38,659 nucleotides of DNA, from NCBI GenBank assembly GCA_015662775.1, contig DQTL01000091.1, positions 1 to 38,659 of the forward strand. The letters are read 5' to 3'. Both the position numbers and the translations under genes were made by a program. This document shows positions 29,750 to 38,564 of the stretch, piece by piece (positions within the stretch are counted from its first letter, which is position 1; every line of letters begins with the position of its first letter). A model generated the notes under the pieces. It was not told the DNA's origin. It worked only from the letters and a program-made list of their open reading frames with translations, and did not search any database. The DNA comes from Lutibacter sp. (GTDB lineage: Bacteria > Bacteroidota > Bacteroidia > Flavobacteriales > Flavobacteriaceae).

Positions 29750-32700
29750 ATGAAAGAAAATATAAATAAAGAGTTTAAATTATCGAGTTGGTCGATTAAT
29801 AATAAAATGACGGTTTTTGTCATTATTTTTATCATTCTTATTGGTGGATATCAGTCCTATAAAGCCATGCCAAGGGAAGCTTTTCCAGAGGTAGTCATAC
29901 CGCAGATTTTTATCACGACTATTCACCCAGGAAACTCGGCAATTGATATTGAAAAGCTAATTACTAAACCTTTAGAACAAGAGATTAATACCATATCGGG
30001 TATTGAAAAAATCACTTCTACTTCTTCGCAAGATTTTTCCATGATTGTGGCTGAGTTTGATTTTAGTGTGACTCCAGAAGAAGCACTTCGTAAAGTAAAA
30101 GACAAGGTAGATGTTGCTATGTCAGATTCCGATTTTCCTAAAGATTTACCTTCAGACCCAGCGATTCAAGAGTTGAATATTTCGGAAATGATGCCGATTA
30201 TGAACATTAATCTTTCGGGTGAATTTTCAATAGATCAACTCAAAGAATATGGTGAATATTTAGAAGATAAAATAGAAAGTTTACCCGAAATATCAGGTGT
30301 TGATATACGAGGTGTACAGGATAAAGAAGTAGAAATTGCAATCGATTTGTATAAAATGCAAGCTTCTGAAATTAGTTTTTATGATATAGCAGGTGTCATA
30401 CAAAATGAAAACATGACTATTTCTGGTGGTGAGTTACAAGAAAATGGAATTAAAAGAAATGTACGTGTACTGGGCGAATTTAAACGCCCTGACGAAATCG
30501 AGGATATTATTATCAAGCAAGAGTTTGGTAATATTGTGTATCTAAGAGATATTGCAGAAGTTAATTTTCAAGGCGAAGAACGAGTCAGTTACGCAAGAGA
30601 GTTTATGAAACCCGTTGTAATGCTAGATGTAAAGAAAAAAGGAGGAAAAAACTTAATTGAAGCCTCTGAAAAAATCAATGAAATTTTAAAGAAAGCAAAA
30701 GCAACTGTTTTTCCAAATAATTTAGAAATATCGGTCACCAATGACATGTCTAATCAAACAAAAAAACAAGTTTTAAACTTAGAGAATAGTATTATTATAG
30801 GAGTAATCTTGGTGGTGCTAGTACTGTTATTTTTCTTAGGTTTACGAAATGCCTTATTTGTAGGTATTGCCATACCGCTTTCTATGTTAATGTCGTTTAT
30901 GTTGCTAAATATGATGGGTGTTACCCTTAATATGATGGTGTTGTTTGGCTTAATATTGGCACTGGGAATGCTGGTGGATAATGGAATCGTAGTAGTCGAA
31001 AATATTTATAGGCTGTATGATGAAGGACATACATTAATCAAAGCAGCCAAACTAGGTGTAGGCGAAGTAGCCATGCCTATTATAGCTTCAACTGCAACAA
31101 CTTTAGCCGCTTTTTTACCTCTGGCTTTTTGGCCTGGTATGATGGGTCAGTTTATGAAATTTTTACCGATTACGATAATTATTGTTTTGGGTTCGTCTTT
31201 GTTTGTTGGTCTTGTCGTTAACCCTATGTTAACCTCGGTGTACATGAAGTTAAAAGAAAAAAAATTACCGTTAATTAAACTATCAATTTATAATGGAATT
31301 TTACTTTTAATTGGTTTTTTGTTAATCTTTATAGGATTTGAAGGAAATAAAGGAACTTCAAATGCAATTGGGCTGGTCTTAGTTCTTTTTAGTCTATTAT
31401 GGCTTTTAAATTATTTTGCTTTCACACCTGCCACCCAATGGTTTCAAGATAAACTTTTGCCTTGGCTAGAAGGTCTATATGAAAGAGGTTTAGAATTTGC
31501 ACTAAAAGGATGGCGACCTTATGCGTTTTTAGTTGGTACTTTTGTTTTGTTGATTTTTTCTATGCTATTGATGAAAATGAATCCACCAAAAACCCTATTC
31601 TTTCCAGAAACACCACCTAAACAAGTTTTTGTATTTGTAGAGTTCCCGATAGGAACTGATATAGAGGTCACTAATAATTTGACTTTGACTATGGAATCAG
31701 ACATCATCGATTTTATAAAAAAATATGAAAAAAACGGAAAGAATTTTTTAATTACTTCTGTGATTGGGCAAGTAGGTGAAGGAACCGCAGATCCAAATCA
31801 AGATATGGGAAGTGGAAACACACCAAACAAATCACGTATTACCATAGATTTTGTAGATTATGAATTTAGACAAGGAATTGACACTCAAGATGTTTTAGAT
31901 GATATTCGAAAGTTGGTTCAAAAATACCCTGGCGTTATCATTTCCGTTGATAAACCCAAAGATGGGCCACCAGCAGGTGCACCAGTTAATATTGAGGTAG
32001 CAGGTGATGATTATTATCTGATTATGCACGAAGCAGAGAAGATTAAAAATTATATTGAGGAATCAAGTGTCGTAGGTTACGAAGAATTAAAACTAGATGT
32101 AGAACAAGGAAAACCAGAATTATCGGTTATCATTGATCGTCAAAAAGCAAGACGCTTGGCACTTTCAACAGGACAAATAGGTGATGCTTTACGAACTTCA
32201 ATTTATGGGAAAGAAATTTCAACCTATAAAGATGGCGAAGATGACTATCCTATTAATATGCGTTTGCATGAGAAATACAGGTATAATAAAGATGCCTTGA
32301 TGAATCAATTGATTACTTTTAGAAATCAAAGCAATGGTAAGATTGTACAAGTCCCTATTTCAGCTGTAGCAAAAACAGAAAACACAACTACTTTTAGTGC
32401 GGTAAAACGTAAGGATTTAAAACGATTAATCACAATTACATCTAATGTGTTGAATAATTACAATGCTACGGAAGTCAATGATAATCTAAAAAAATTATTG
32501 GCAAATTACCCACTTGCCAAAGGTATTAATATCACTTTTACAGGCGAACAAGAAGAACAAGCTAAAATGATGGCATTTCTTTCTAATGCTTTGTTGATAG
32601 CCTTAGCCCTGATTTTTTTAATCATAGTGGGACAGTTTAATTCAATCAGTACACCTGTGATTATATCGGTTTCTGTTTTATTGAGTTTAATAGGTGTTTT

Positions 32701-33175
32701 ATTAGGTTTGGTCATGTTTAAAATGGATTTTGTCGTATTAATGACCATGATTGGAATCATTTCTTTAGCAGGAATTGTGGTAAACAATGCCATCGTTCTT
32801 CTCGATTATACGAGTTTAGTTATGAAACGAAAAGTACTAGAAAATGGCTTTGATGAGTTAGAGAAGATTGGAAACAAAAAAATACTTTTTGAAAGTATCG
32901 TAGAAGGTGGAAAAGTACGTTTACGACCTGTATTATTAACAGCCATCACTACAATACTAGGATTGTTGCCACTTGCAATAGGTGTCAATTTCAACTTTGC
33001 AACACTCTTTACTGAGTTTAATCCACAGTTTTATTTAGGAGGTGATAATACCGCGTTTTGGGGACCTATGTCATGGACAGTAATCTTTGGTTTGAGCTTT
33101 GCTACTTTCTTGACCTTGATTATTGTACCGATTATGTATTATTTATTGAATCGATTTAAACTTTGGCGGAAATAG
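29750..33175 (+). CDS. Efflux RND transporter permease (AcrB/HAE-like)
   Basis: 1141 aa; 'MPREAFPEVVIPQIFITTIHPGNSAIDIEKLITKPLEQEI', 'GMLVDNGIVVVENIYR', 'GIVVNNAIVLLDY', 'RLRPVLLTAITTILGLLPLA'. Confidence 0.96.
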   Translation: MKENINKEFKLSSWSINNKMTVFVIIFIILIGGYQSYKAMPREAFPEVVIPQIFITTIHPGNSAIDIEKLITKPLEQEINTISGIEKITSTSSQDFSMIVAEFDFSVTPEEALRKVKDKVDVAMSDSDFPKDLPSDPAIQELNISEMMPIMNINLSGEFSIDQLKEYGEYLEDKIESLPEISGVDIRGVQDKEVEIAIDLYKMQASEISFYDIAGVIQNENMTISGGELQENGIKRNVRVLGEFKRPDEIEDIIIKQEFGNIVYLRDIAEVNFQGEERVSYAREFMKPVVMLDVKKKGGKNLIEASEKINEILKKAKATVFPNNLEISVTNDMSNQTKKQVLNLENSIIIGVILVVLVLLFFLGLRNALFVGIAIPLSMLMSFMLLNMMGVTLNMMVLFGLILALGMLVDNGIVVVENIYRLYDEGHTLIKAAKLGVGEVAMPIIASTATTLAAFLPLAFWPGMMGQFMKFLPITIIIVLGSSLFVGLVVNPMLTSVYMKLKEKKLPLIKLSIYNGILLLIGFLLIFIGFEGNKGTSNAIGLVLVLFSLLWLLNYFAFTPATQWFQDKLLPWLEGLYERGLEFALKGWRPYAFLVGTFVLLIFSMLLMKMNPPKTLFFPETPPKQVFVFVEFPIGTDIEVTNNLTLTMESDIIDFIKKYEKNGKNFLITSVIGQVGEGTADPNQDMGSGNTPNKSRITIDFVDYEFRQGIDTQDVLDDIRKLVQKYPGVIISVDKPKDGPPAGAPVNIEVAGDDYYLIMHEAEKIKNYIEESSVVGYEELKLDVEQGKPELSVIIDRQKARRLALSTGQIGDALRTSIYGKEISTYKDGEDDYPINMRLHEKYRYNKDALMNQLITFRNQSNGKIVQVPISAVAKTENTTTFSAVKRKDLKRLITITSNVLNNYNATEVNDNLKKLLANYPLAKGINITFTGEQEEQAKMMAFLSNALLIALALIFLIIVGQFNSISTPVIISVSVLLSLIGVLLGLVMFKMDFVVLMTMIGIISLAGIVVNNAIVLLDYTSLVMKRKVLENGFDELEKIGNKKILFESIVEGGKVRLRPVLLTAITTILGLLPLAIGVNFNFATLFTEFNPQFYLGGDNTAFWGPMSWTVIFGLSFATFLTLIIVPIMYYLLNRFKLWRK

Positions 33176-33259
33176 GAACACAGTGATATGATGACTTTAA
33201 GTCATCTTATCACTAAATAGGAACACAGTGATACGATGACTTCAAGTCATCGTATCACT
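33170..33259. repeat. Two tandem 45-bp REP-like units, each with a 33-nt palindrome
   Basis: AAATAGGAACAC+AGTGATATGATGACTTTAAGTCATCTTATCACT (33170-33214) and AAATAGGAACAC+AGTGATACGATGACTTCAAGTCATCGTATCACT (33215-33259). Confidence 0.95.
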
Positions 33260-33270
33260 AAAAAATCATC

Positions 33271-33909
33271 ATGCAATTAGAAAAAGGACAACTATATCAT
33301 ATCTACAACCAAGGAAATAATCATAGAAAGATATTCTTTAAACGAGATAACTATTTGTTCTTTTTAAAAAAAGTAAAAACCTATATTTCTCCTTATGCAG
33401 ATATTGTTGCTTGGTGTTTAATGCCTAACCATTTCCATTTTATGGTTTATATAAGAGAGGTGGAAATTTCAGTTGAAAGTGATAAGTTGACTCAACAGAG
33501 TGATAAGATGACTCCAAGTGATCTTATCACTACTAACAAAAAACGAACTTTTAATAATTCTATAGCAATTATGCTTCGCTCTTATACTAGAGCAATCAAC
33601 AAACAAGAAAACGCATCAGGTTCATTATTTAAGGCTCATACCAAAGCCGAATGCATCAATTGCCACAAAGGAATTACTCCTTCCTTTATAATGCAAGACG
33701 CAGTTACAAAAATCAATTATCAAAATTCTGAAAAACAATATCCTCAGGTTTGTTTTAACTATATTCATAATAACCCAGTAAAAGCGGGTTTAGTTAGAAA
33801 TGCAATTGATTGGGAGTTTTCTTCTGCAAAAGATTATGCAGGTATTAGAAATGGAAAATTAATCAACAAAGATGTGGCTTTAGAATATATTGACAAGTTA
33901 TCAGAGTGA
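33271..33909 (+). CDS. REP-associated tyrosine transposase (Y1/IS200-like, RAYT-type)
   Basis: 'YHIYNQGNNHRKIFFKRDNYLFFLKKV', HUH-like 'CLMPNHFHFMVYI', 'IMLRSYTRAINKQENASGSLFKAHTKAECI', 'VCFNYIHNNPVKAGLV'; surrounded by palindromes. Confidence 0.92.
   Translation: MQLEKGQLYHIYNQGNNHRKIFFKRDNYLFFLKKVKTYISPYADIVAWCLMPNHFHFMVYIREVEISVESDKLTQQSDKMTPSDLITTNKKRTFNNSIAIMLRSYTRAINKQENASGSLFKAHTKAECINCHKGITPSFIMQDAVTKINYQNSEKQYPQVCFNYIHNNPVKAGLVRNAIDWEFSSAKDYAGIRNGKLINKDVALEYIDKLSE
33478..33531. repeat. Intragenic half copy plus full 33-nt copy of the flanking palindrome inside the transposase CDS
   Basis: AGTGATAAGTTGACT (from 33478) and AGTGATAAGATGACTCCAAGTGATCTTATCACT (33499-33531), in frame as SDKLTQQ-SDKMTPSDLIT. 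Confidence 0.9.
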
Positions 33910-33987
33910 TAAGATGAATTCGAGAAGCCACTTCAATGAGCGATTTGCTGAGTGAGTAATTAGATGACTTCGAGTCATCTAATTACT
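33904..33987. repeat. Downstream half copy (33904-33923) and full 33-nt palindrome (33955-33987)
   Basis: AGTGATAAGATGAATTCGAG supplies the TGA stop; AGTAATTAGATGACTTCGAGTCATCTAATTACT is a near-perfect palindrome with compensated stem changes. Confidence 0.9.
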
Positions 33988-34020
33988 AGACTAGATTAAC
34001 AAGAACAAACAAATATTTCA

Positions 34021-34028
34021 TACATTTG
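34021..34028 (+). promoter_or_regulatory. Possible -7 element TACATTTG upstream of the PorP/SprF-like gene
   Basis: TAnnTTTG match 19 nt upstream of the ATG at 34047. Confidence 0.35.
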
Positions 34029-34046
34029 TATTATAGTTTTATAAGT

Positions 34047-34923
34047 ATGAAAAAGTATTTACTTACACCACTATTCCTGTTTTTTATAATGTTAGTCAGC
34101 TATTCCCAAGTACAAAATATTCATGTTTTAAGCTTATACAATACAAATGTTATCAATCCTGCTTATGCAGGTAATAATGGAAGTCTAAATATTAGTGCAG
34201 TATATGGAACACAATGGATTGGAGTTATAGGAGCACCTAAGAATTTTCTATTTAATGTACACGCTCCAATTTTCGATGGATTTGGAGCTGGTATTTCCTA
34301 CGAAAGAGGAACAATAGGTCCATTAACTGAAAATGGAATTAATATTGATTTTTCTTATAAATATGATTTAACAGAAAAGAATCATCTTGCAGTTGGGGTA
34401 AAATACCTGCATAAACAAGTTCGTGGTTTTCGGATTTGGTGAAAGAGAAAGAGAGAATTTTTCATTTGGGTTCTTTTATAATTCAGAAAGATTTTTTGCT
34501 GACATAGCATTTATTGAATTGTTTAATAAGGTTTCTTATGGCTTAGGAGATAGAAAAATAGAGTTATCCCAAAAAAAGTTTTTTGCCCGAGTTGGGTATA
34601 TTGTTTATGCATCTGACTTAATAAAGATAAAGCCCTACTTACTTCTTGATGCTTATAAAGGGAGTCCAATTTCCCCTGATATTGGAGTAAGCACAATCTT
34701 CGATAATATCCTAGAAGTGGGAATTAACTATGATCTTTATGATGAGTTGGGGTTGATTTTATATAGCCCTAAATTTTTCAAAGTTTTTCAGATTGGCGTG
34801 TCAACAGTAATCTATACTAAGAATCAATTGTTGACAAGTGCAGGTGAATCAAAGTCTTTTTCTGTTTTCACCAATTTAAATATTAATGCATTCGGTAAGA
34901 AAAGCGAAAAAAGATATTTCTAA
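34047..34923 (+). pseudogene. PorP/SprF family T9SS membrane protein, frameshifted and internally shortened
   Basis: N-terminal part 'VQNIHVLSLYNTNVINPAYAGNNGSLNISAVYGTQWIGVIGAPKNFLFNVHAPI...GAGISYERGTIGPLTENGINIDFSYKYDL' stops at 34442; overlapping ORF 34423-34923 resumes with 'NFSFGFFYNSERFFADIAFIELF'. Confidence 0.75.
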
Positions 34924-34997
34924 TAATTAATATCATCTTATTTCTTTTCCTTTCAGCGAACCTGTCTGCCTTTTTGGTGGTAGAGCGGTCTTAGGTT

Positions 34998-35681
34998 TTA
35001 AAAATACTTCTTAGTTGATTTAATAGCAATAAAATCTTTTAAGTAATACGGTTCAAAATAGGCAACATCTTCAAAGTTCTTTTGTAGGAATTTTTCATAA
35101 GATAGTCTTACCATTTCTCTTGCAGAAGGAAAAGCATCATCAATAAAAATAGCATTTTTGTGTTGAATTATTTCTTTTATCTTAAGAACAGCATCACCTA
35201 AAAAAACAACTTTTTTAGTGTTTAAATAGTTGTCATAGGTTTCTGCGTCAACTACCATGGCTTTTGTGTTTTCGATTCTTTTATGAGTTAAATCAAACAC
35301 CGTTTGATAGACTTCCATACGTCTAGCATCAAGTATAGGAATAATTACATCAGTTTCTATTTTAACTTGATGTGCCAATGCTTGTAAAGTATCAATTGAA
35401 ATTAAAGGGATATCCAAAGCAAAGCAAAAACCTTTAGCGGCCGAAACTCCGATCCGTAAACCGGTATAAGAACCAGGCCCTTTACTTACTGCAACGGCTG
35501 ATAAGTCTGAGAATTGATGTTGGGTTTCAGCTAAAATTGTTTCAATAAAAGGATGCAAGTTTTCTGCATGCGAATAACCGCCATCATTGATTTCTTTTAA
35601 AGCAATTTCTTTTCCGTCTTTAGACAAACTAACTGAACAATTTTTTGTGGTGGTTTCTATATTTAAAATAAGTATTGACAT
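34998..35681 (-). CDS. tsaB: tRNA threonylcarbamoyladenosine biosynthesis protein TsaB
   Basis: 'ILNIETTTKNCSVSL', 'AVSKGPGSYTGLRIGVSAAKGFCFALDIPLISIDTLQALA'. Confidence 0.95.
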   Translation of the reverse strand: MSILILNIETTTKNCSVSLSKDGKEIALKEINDGGYSHAENLHPFIETILAETQHQFSDLSAVAVSKGPGSYTGLRIGVSAAKGFCFALDIPLISIDTLQALAHQVKIETDVIIPILDARRMEVYQTVFDLTHKRIENTKAMVVDAETYDNYLNTKKVVFLGDAVLKIKEIIQHKNAIFIDDAFPSAREMVRLSYEKFLQKNFEDVAYFEPYYLKDFIAIKSTKKYF

Positions 35682-35683
35682 CT

Positions 35684-36607
35684 TTATTTTTCTTTAAGCT
35701 TTGCGTTAAGTCCTGCCCTAATAATGGCAAATATCATAACAGCTGCACTGACCCATTGTAAGCTTGACAAACTGTTGTTATTGATAAAATAGTCAAATAA
35801 TATTGCCGATATTGGAAAAAATAATTCCAGCAAAGTAGCATTACTTGCCTTTACATGCTGTAAGCCATAATAATAAATGAAAACGGCAACACTTCCAGAA
35901 GTCAAAGCAATAACGACAAAAATCATCCAATTTAACGAGGTGATATTTTGAATCTCTGTATGTTTTCCTAAAAAAACTACAACAGGCAACAATAACAAAA
36001 AGGTCAGCCCATATCTAAAAAAGGTAGCCGATAAAAAATCTATTTTTTCTAATAATCGTTTACCGAAAACAGTTGAACTTCCAAAAGAAAAAGAAGCCAA
36101 CAAAGAAAGCAAAGCAGCTTTTAAAGTAACAGCGTCTGTATGTAAGTTCGGAAGGTTCCAACCAAAAGTTAAAAAATAACCAGCGATTATAGCAACGATT
36201 GACCATTTTACAAAATTTGCAGATAATTTTTCACCTAAAAAGATGGAAGCAAGTAGAATAGCAAATACAGGTTGAAATTTTTGCAATAAAACAACAACTG
36301 ATAACTCTTGAAAATTGACAATAAACAAAGCGTATACTATTGATATGGTTCCAACTGCTCCACCAAACACACTGACAAAAGCTAGCGAATACAAGGCTTT
36401 TTTATCCAGTTTTTTTAAGTCTTTATACCTTTTAAACAGAAAAGTATTCATCACTAAAAAAGGCAATGCATGTAATAAAAACACTACCAAAACTACATTT
36501 ATGTTTGATAAGCGAGGAGTCAAAACAACACCATCTAAGCCCCATAAGGTGGCTGCCAACCCAATCATAAATAGGTAGATAAGATTTTTGTTTTTTAGTT
36601 TACTCAT
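35684..36607 (-). CDS. EamA/DMT family transporter
   Basis: Ten-TM pattern; 'LQKFQPVFAILLASIFLGEKLSANFVKWSIVAIIAGYFL' and second EamA repeat. Confidence 0.9.
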   Translation of the reverse strand: MSKLKNKNLIYLFMIGLAATLWGLDGVVLTPRLSNINVVLVVFLLHALPFLVMNTFLFKRYKDLKKLDKKALYSLAFVSVFGGAVGTISIVYALFIVNFQELSVVVLLQKFQPVFAILLASIFLGEKLSANFVKWSIVAIIAGYFLTFGWNLPNLHTDAVTLKAALLSLLASFSFGSSTVFGKRLLEKIDFLSATFFRYGLTFLLLLPVVVFLGKHTEIQNITSLNWMIFVVIALTSGSVAVFIYYYGLQHVKASNATLLELFFPISAILFDYFINNNSLSSLQWVSAAVMIFAIIRAGLNAKLKEK

Positions 36608-36822
36608 ATGGTAGTAAGTAGTTTTTTTGTAAGCGACAAAAGTAGTCTAAATTGTTTATTTGTTTAGTCGTTTATTTGCGGAATTGTTTAATTCTTTTTA
36701 AGAAATAGGCTATTGACGATTAGCAAATTAACTCAATAACACATCGACTCATTAGCTAATTAATAAAACTTGCCAAAGATAATTTTAATTTCTAACTCAT
36801 CTAACTATTAACAGGAATACCT

Positions 36823-36830
36823 TATATTTG
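36823..36830 (+). promoter_or_regulatory. Possible -7 element TATATTTG upstream of the TM2 gene
   Basis: TAnnTTTG match 28 nt upstream of the ATG. Confidence 0.4.
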
Positions 36831-36858
36831 CTTTTTAATTATATAAAACTATTCAATC

Positions 36859-37140
36859 ATGGAAGTAATGGACGAAAACAACAACGCAACACCAGTAAAC
36901 ACAACTCCTCAAGAAAATAAGAAACTAATTGCAGGGATACTTGCCATAGTCTTAGGGTCTTTAGGTATTCATAAATTTATCTTAGGCTATACCAAAGAAG
37001 GAATTATTCAATTAGTCGTTTCTGTTTTTACCTGTGGTATTGGTGGTATTATTGGCTTAATTGAAGGAATTATTTACCTAACAAAAACAGATGAAGAATT
37101 TTATCAAACCTATCAAGTAGGTCAAAAAGGTTGGTTCTAA
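36859..37140 (+). CDS. TM2 domain-containing protein
   Basis: 'KKLIAGILAIVLGSLGIHKFILGYTKEGIIQLVVSVFTCGIGGIIGLIEGIIYL' is a canonical TM2 domain. Confidence 0.93.
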   Translation: MEVMDENNNATPVNTTPQENKKLIAGILAIVLGSLGIHKFILGYTKEGIIQLVVSVFTCGIGGIIGLIEGIIYLTKTDEEFYQTYQVGQKGWF

Positions 37141-37338
37141 ATATTCTATATTTTTTTCAAAATAGGTTTTATAACGATTATTGACCGTGTATAATATTAT
37201 GATAGTTGTTTTTGTATTTTAATACAATTACTGTGTTATGAAGAATTTTAATACAAACATATTGTGAGTTTAAATTGTTAGCAAACAAGGGTTTAATATC
37301 TGTTATCTCACTTCTCACATCTCAAATCTAATTAAGTA

Positions 37339-37719
37339 TTGAGACACACATTTAAAAAAGGAGAAAAGCTTAAAAGCAAAAAACTTATTGAGCAATTATT
37401 TGAACGTGGGAAACGACTCAAATCTCTTCCTATTCAGTTGGTTTATTTAGAAATAGATCACAAGACTGCTTATTTAATTCAAGCAGGTTTTTCAGTTCCC
37501 AAAAAACGTTTTAAACGTGCCGTTGATAGAAACAGAATTAAACGTTTGATGCGTGAAGCCTACCGACTGCATAAATACACACTTCCTAAAATTACAGATG
37601 CAGATACGAAAAAGCATGTTTTTATGTTTATCTATATAGGTAAGCATATAGAAACCTATGCTACTATAGAAACTCAATTTTTAAAATTGTTAAAGGAAGT
37701 TGAGCAAAAACTAATTTAG
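37339..37719 (+). CDS. rnpA: Ribonuclease P protein component (TTG start)
   Basis: 'GFSVPKKRFKRAVDRNRIKRLMREAYRLHK' RnpA signature; in-frame TAA at 37333 just upstream of the TTG. Confidence 0.94.
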   Translation: MRHTFKKGEKLKSKKLIEQLFERGKRLKSLPIQLVYLEIDHKTAYLIQAGFSVPKKRFKRAVDRNRIKRLMREAYRLHKYTLPKITDADTKKHVFMFIYIGKHIETYATIETQFLKLLKEVEQKLI

Positions 37720-37730
37720 CAACAAATCTT

Positions 37731-38564
37731 ATGAAAAAAATTCTTTTTTTATTCAGTTTACTAGTCATGTCTTTTAGCTGTCAGGATATGAGAAAAGAAA
37801 ATATGCCAAATTTTGAAGGAAGTCCAGCTGTTTATGATGATATGGAAGAAATTGTGATGGAAGAGGCAAGAGAAGTTTCTTACAAAAATACGACTTCATC
37901 ACAACAAGTTCAAAAGATTATTAAAACAGGGTATTTTACTTTTGAGACCCAATCGGTAGATCAATCTTATGCTAGTATTTCAACATGGGTACGTACTCAT
38001 AAAGGCATGATTCAAAGTGATCGTACCAACAAAGAATACGACCGCATTCATAGAACACTTTTAGTTCGTATTCCATCTGAGAGTTTTCAACCCATGGTGG
38101 ATAGTATTATCAAATCAGCTAAAACACTCGACCGTAGAGATGTTTCTAAAAAAGATGTTACCGAAGAATTTGTCGATTTACAAGCTAGGTTAAAAGCCAA
38201 AAGAAAGTTAGAGGAACGTTATCTGCAACTTTTATCTAAGGCAAGAAATGTAAAAGATATGCTAGAGATAGAACGTCAATTAGCCAACATCAGAGAAGAA
38301 ATAGAAGCCAAACAAGGACGATTAAAATATTTACAAAGTCAAGTTTCTATGAGTACCATACATCTCGATTTTTATGAAATGATAGCCACTGTCAAAGCTC
38401 CATCGCAAACTTATTTAAGTAGATTATGGCGTGCTGCAAAAGGAGGCTTTACAGGAATAGGAAACTTTTTAATAGGTGTTGTTTATCTTTGGCCTTTTAT
38501 ACTAATTGGTATATTTGTTGTTTTCTTCATTAAAAGAACAATAAGAAAGAGAAAAAACAAGTAG
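37731..38564 (+). CDS. DUF4349 domain lipoprotein
   Basis: Lipobox 'LLVMSFSCQDM'; 'KIIKTGYFTFETQSVDQSYASISTWVRTHKGMIQSD', 'RRDVSKKDVTEEFVDLQARLKAKRKLEERYLQLL', C-terminal TM helix. Confidence 0.9.
   Translation: MKKILFLFSLLVMSFSCQDMRKENMPNFEGSPAVYDDMEEIVMEEAREVSYKNTTSSQQVQKIIKTGYFTFETQSVDQSYASISTWVRTHKGMIQSDRTNKEYDRIHRTLLVRIPSESFQPMVDSIIKSAKTLDRRDVSKKDVTEEFVDLQARLKAKRKLEERYLQLLSKARNVKDMLEIERQLANIREEIEAKQGRLKYLQSQVSMSTIHLDFYEMIATVKAPSQTYLSRLWRAAKGGFTGIGNFLIGVVYLWPFILIGIFVVFFIKRTIRKRKNK

Noticed and set aside
33170-33259. Two-unit mini-CRISPR next to a transposase
   Set aside because: The 45-bp units abut with no spacer and contain a palindrome; this fits REP units, not CRISPR.
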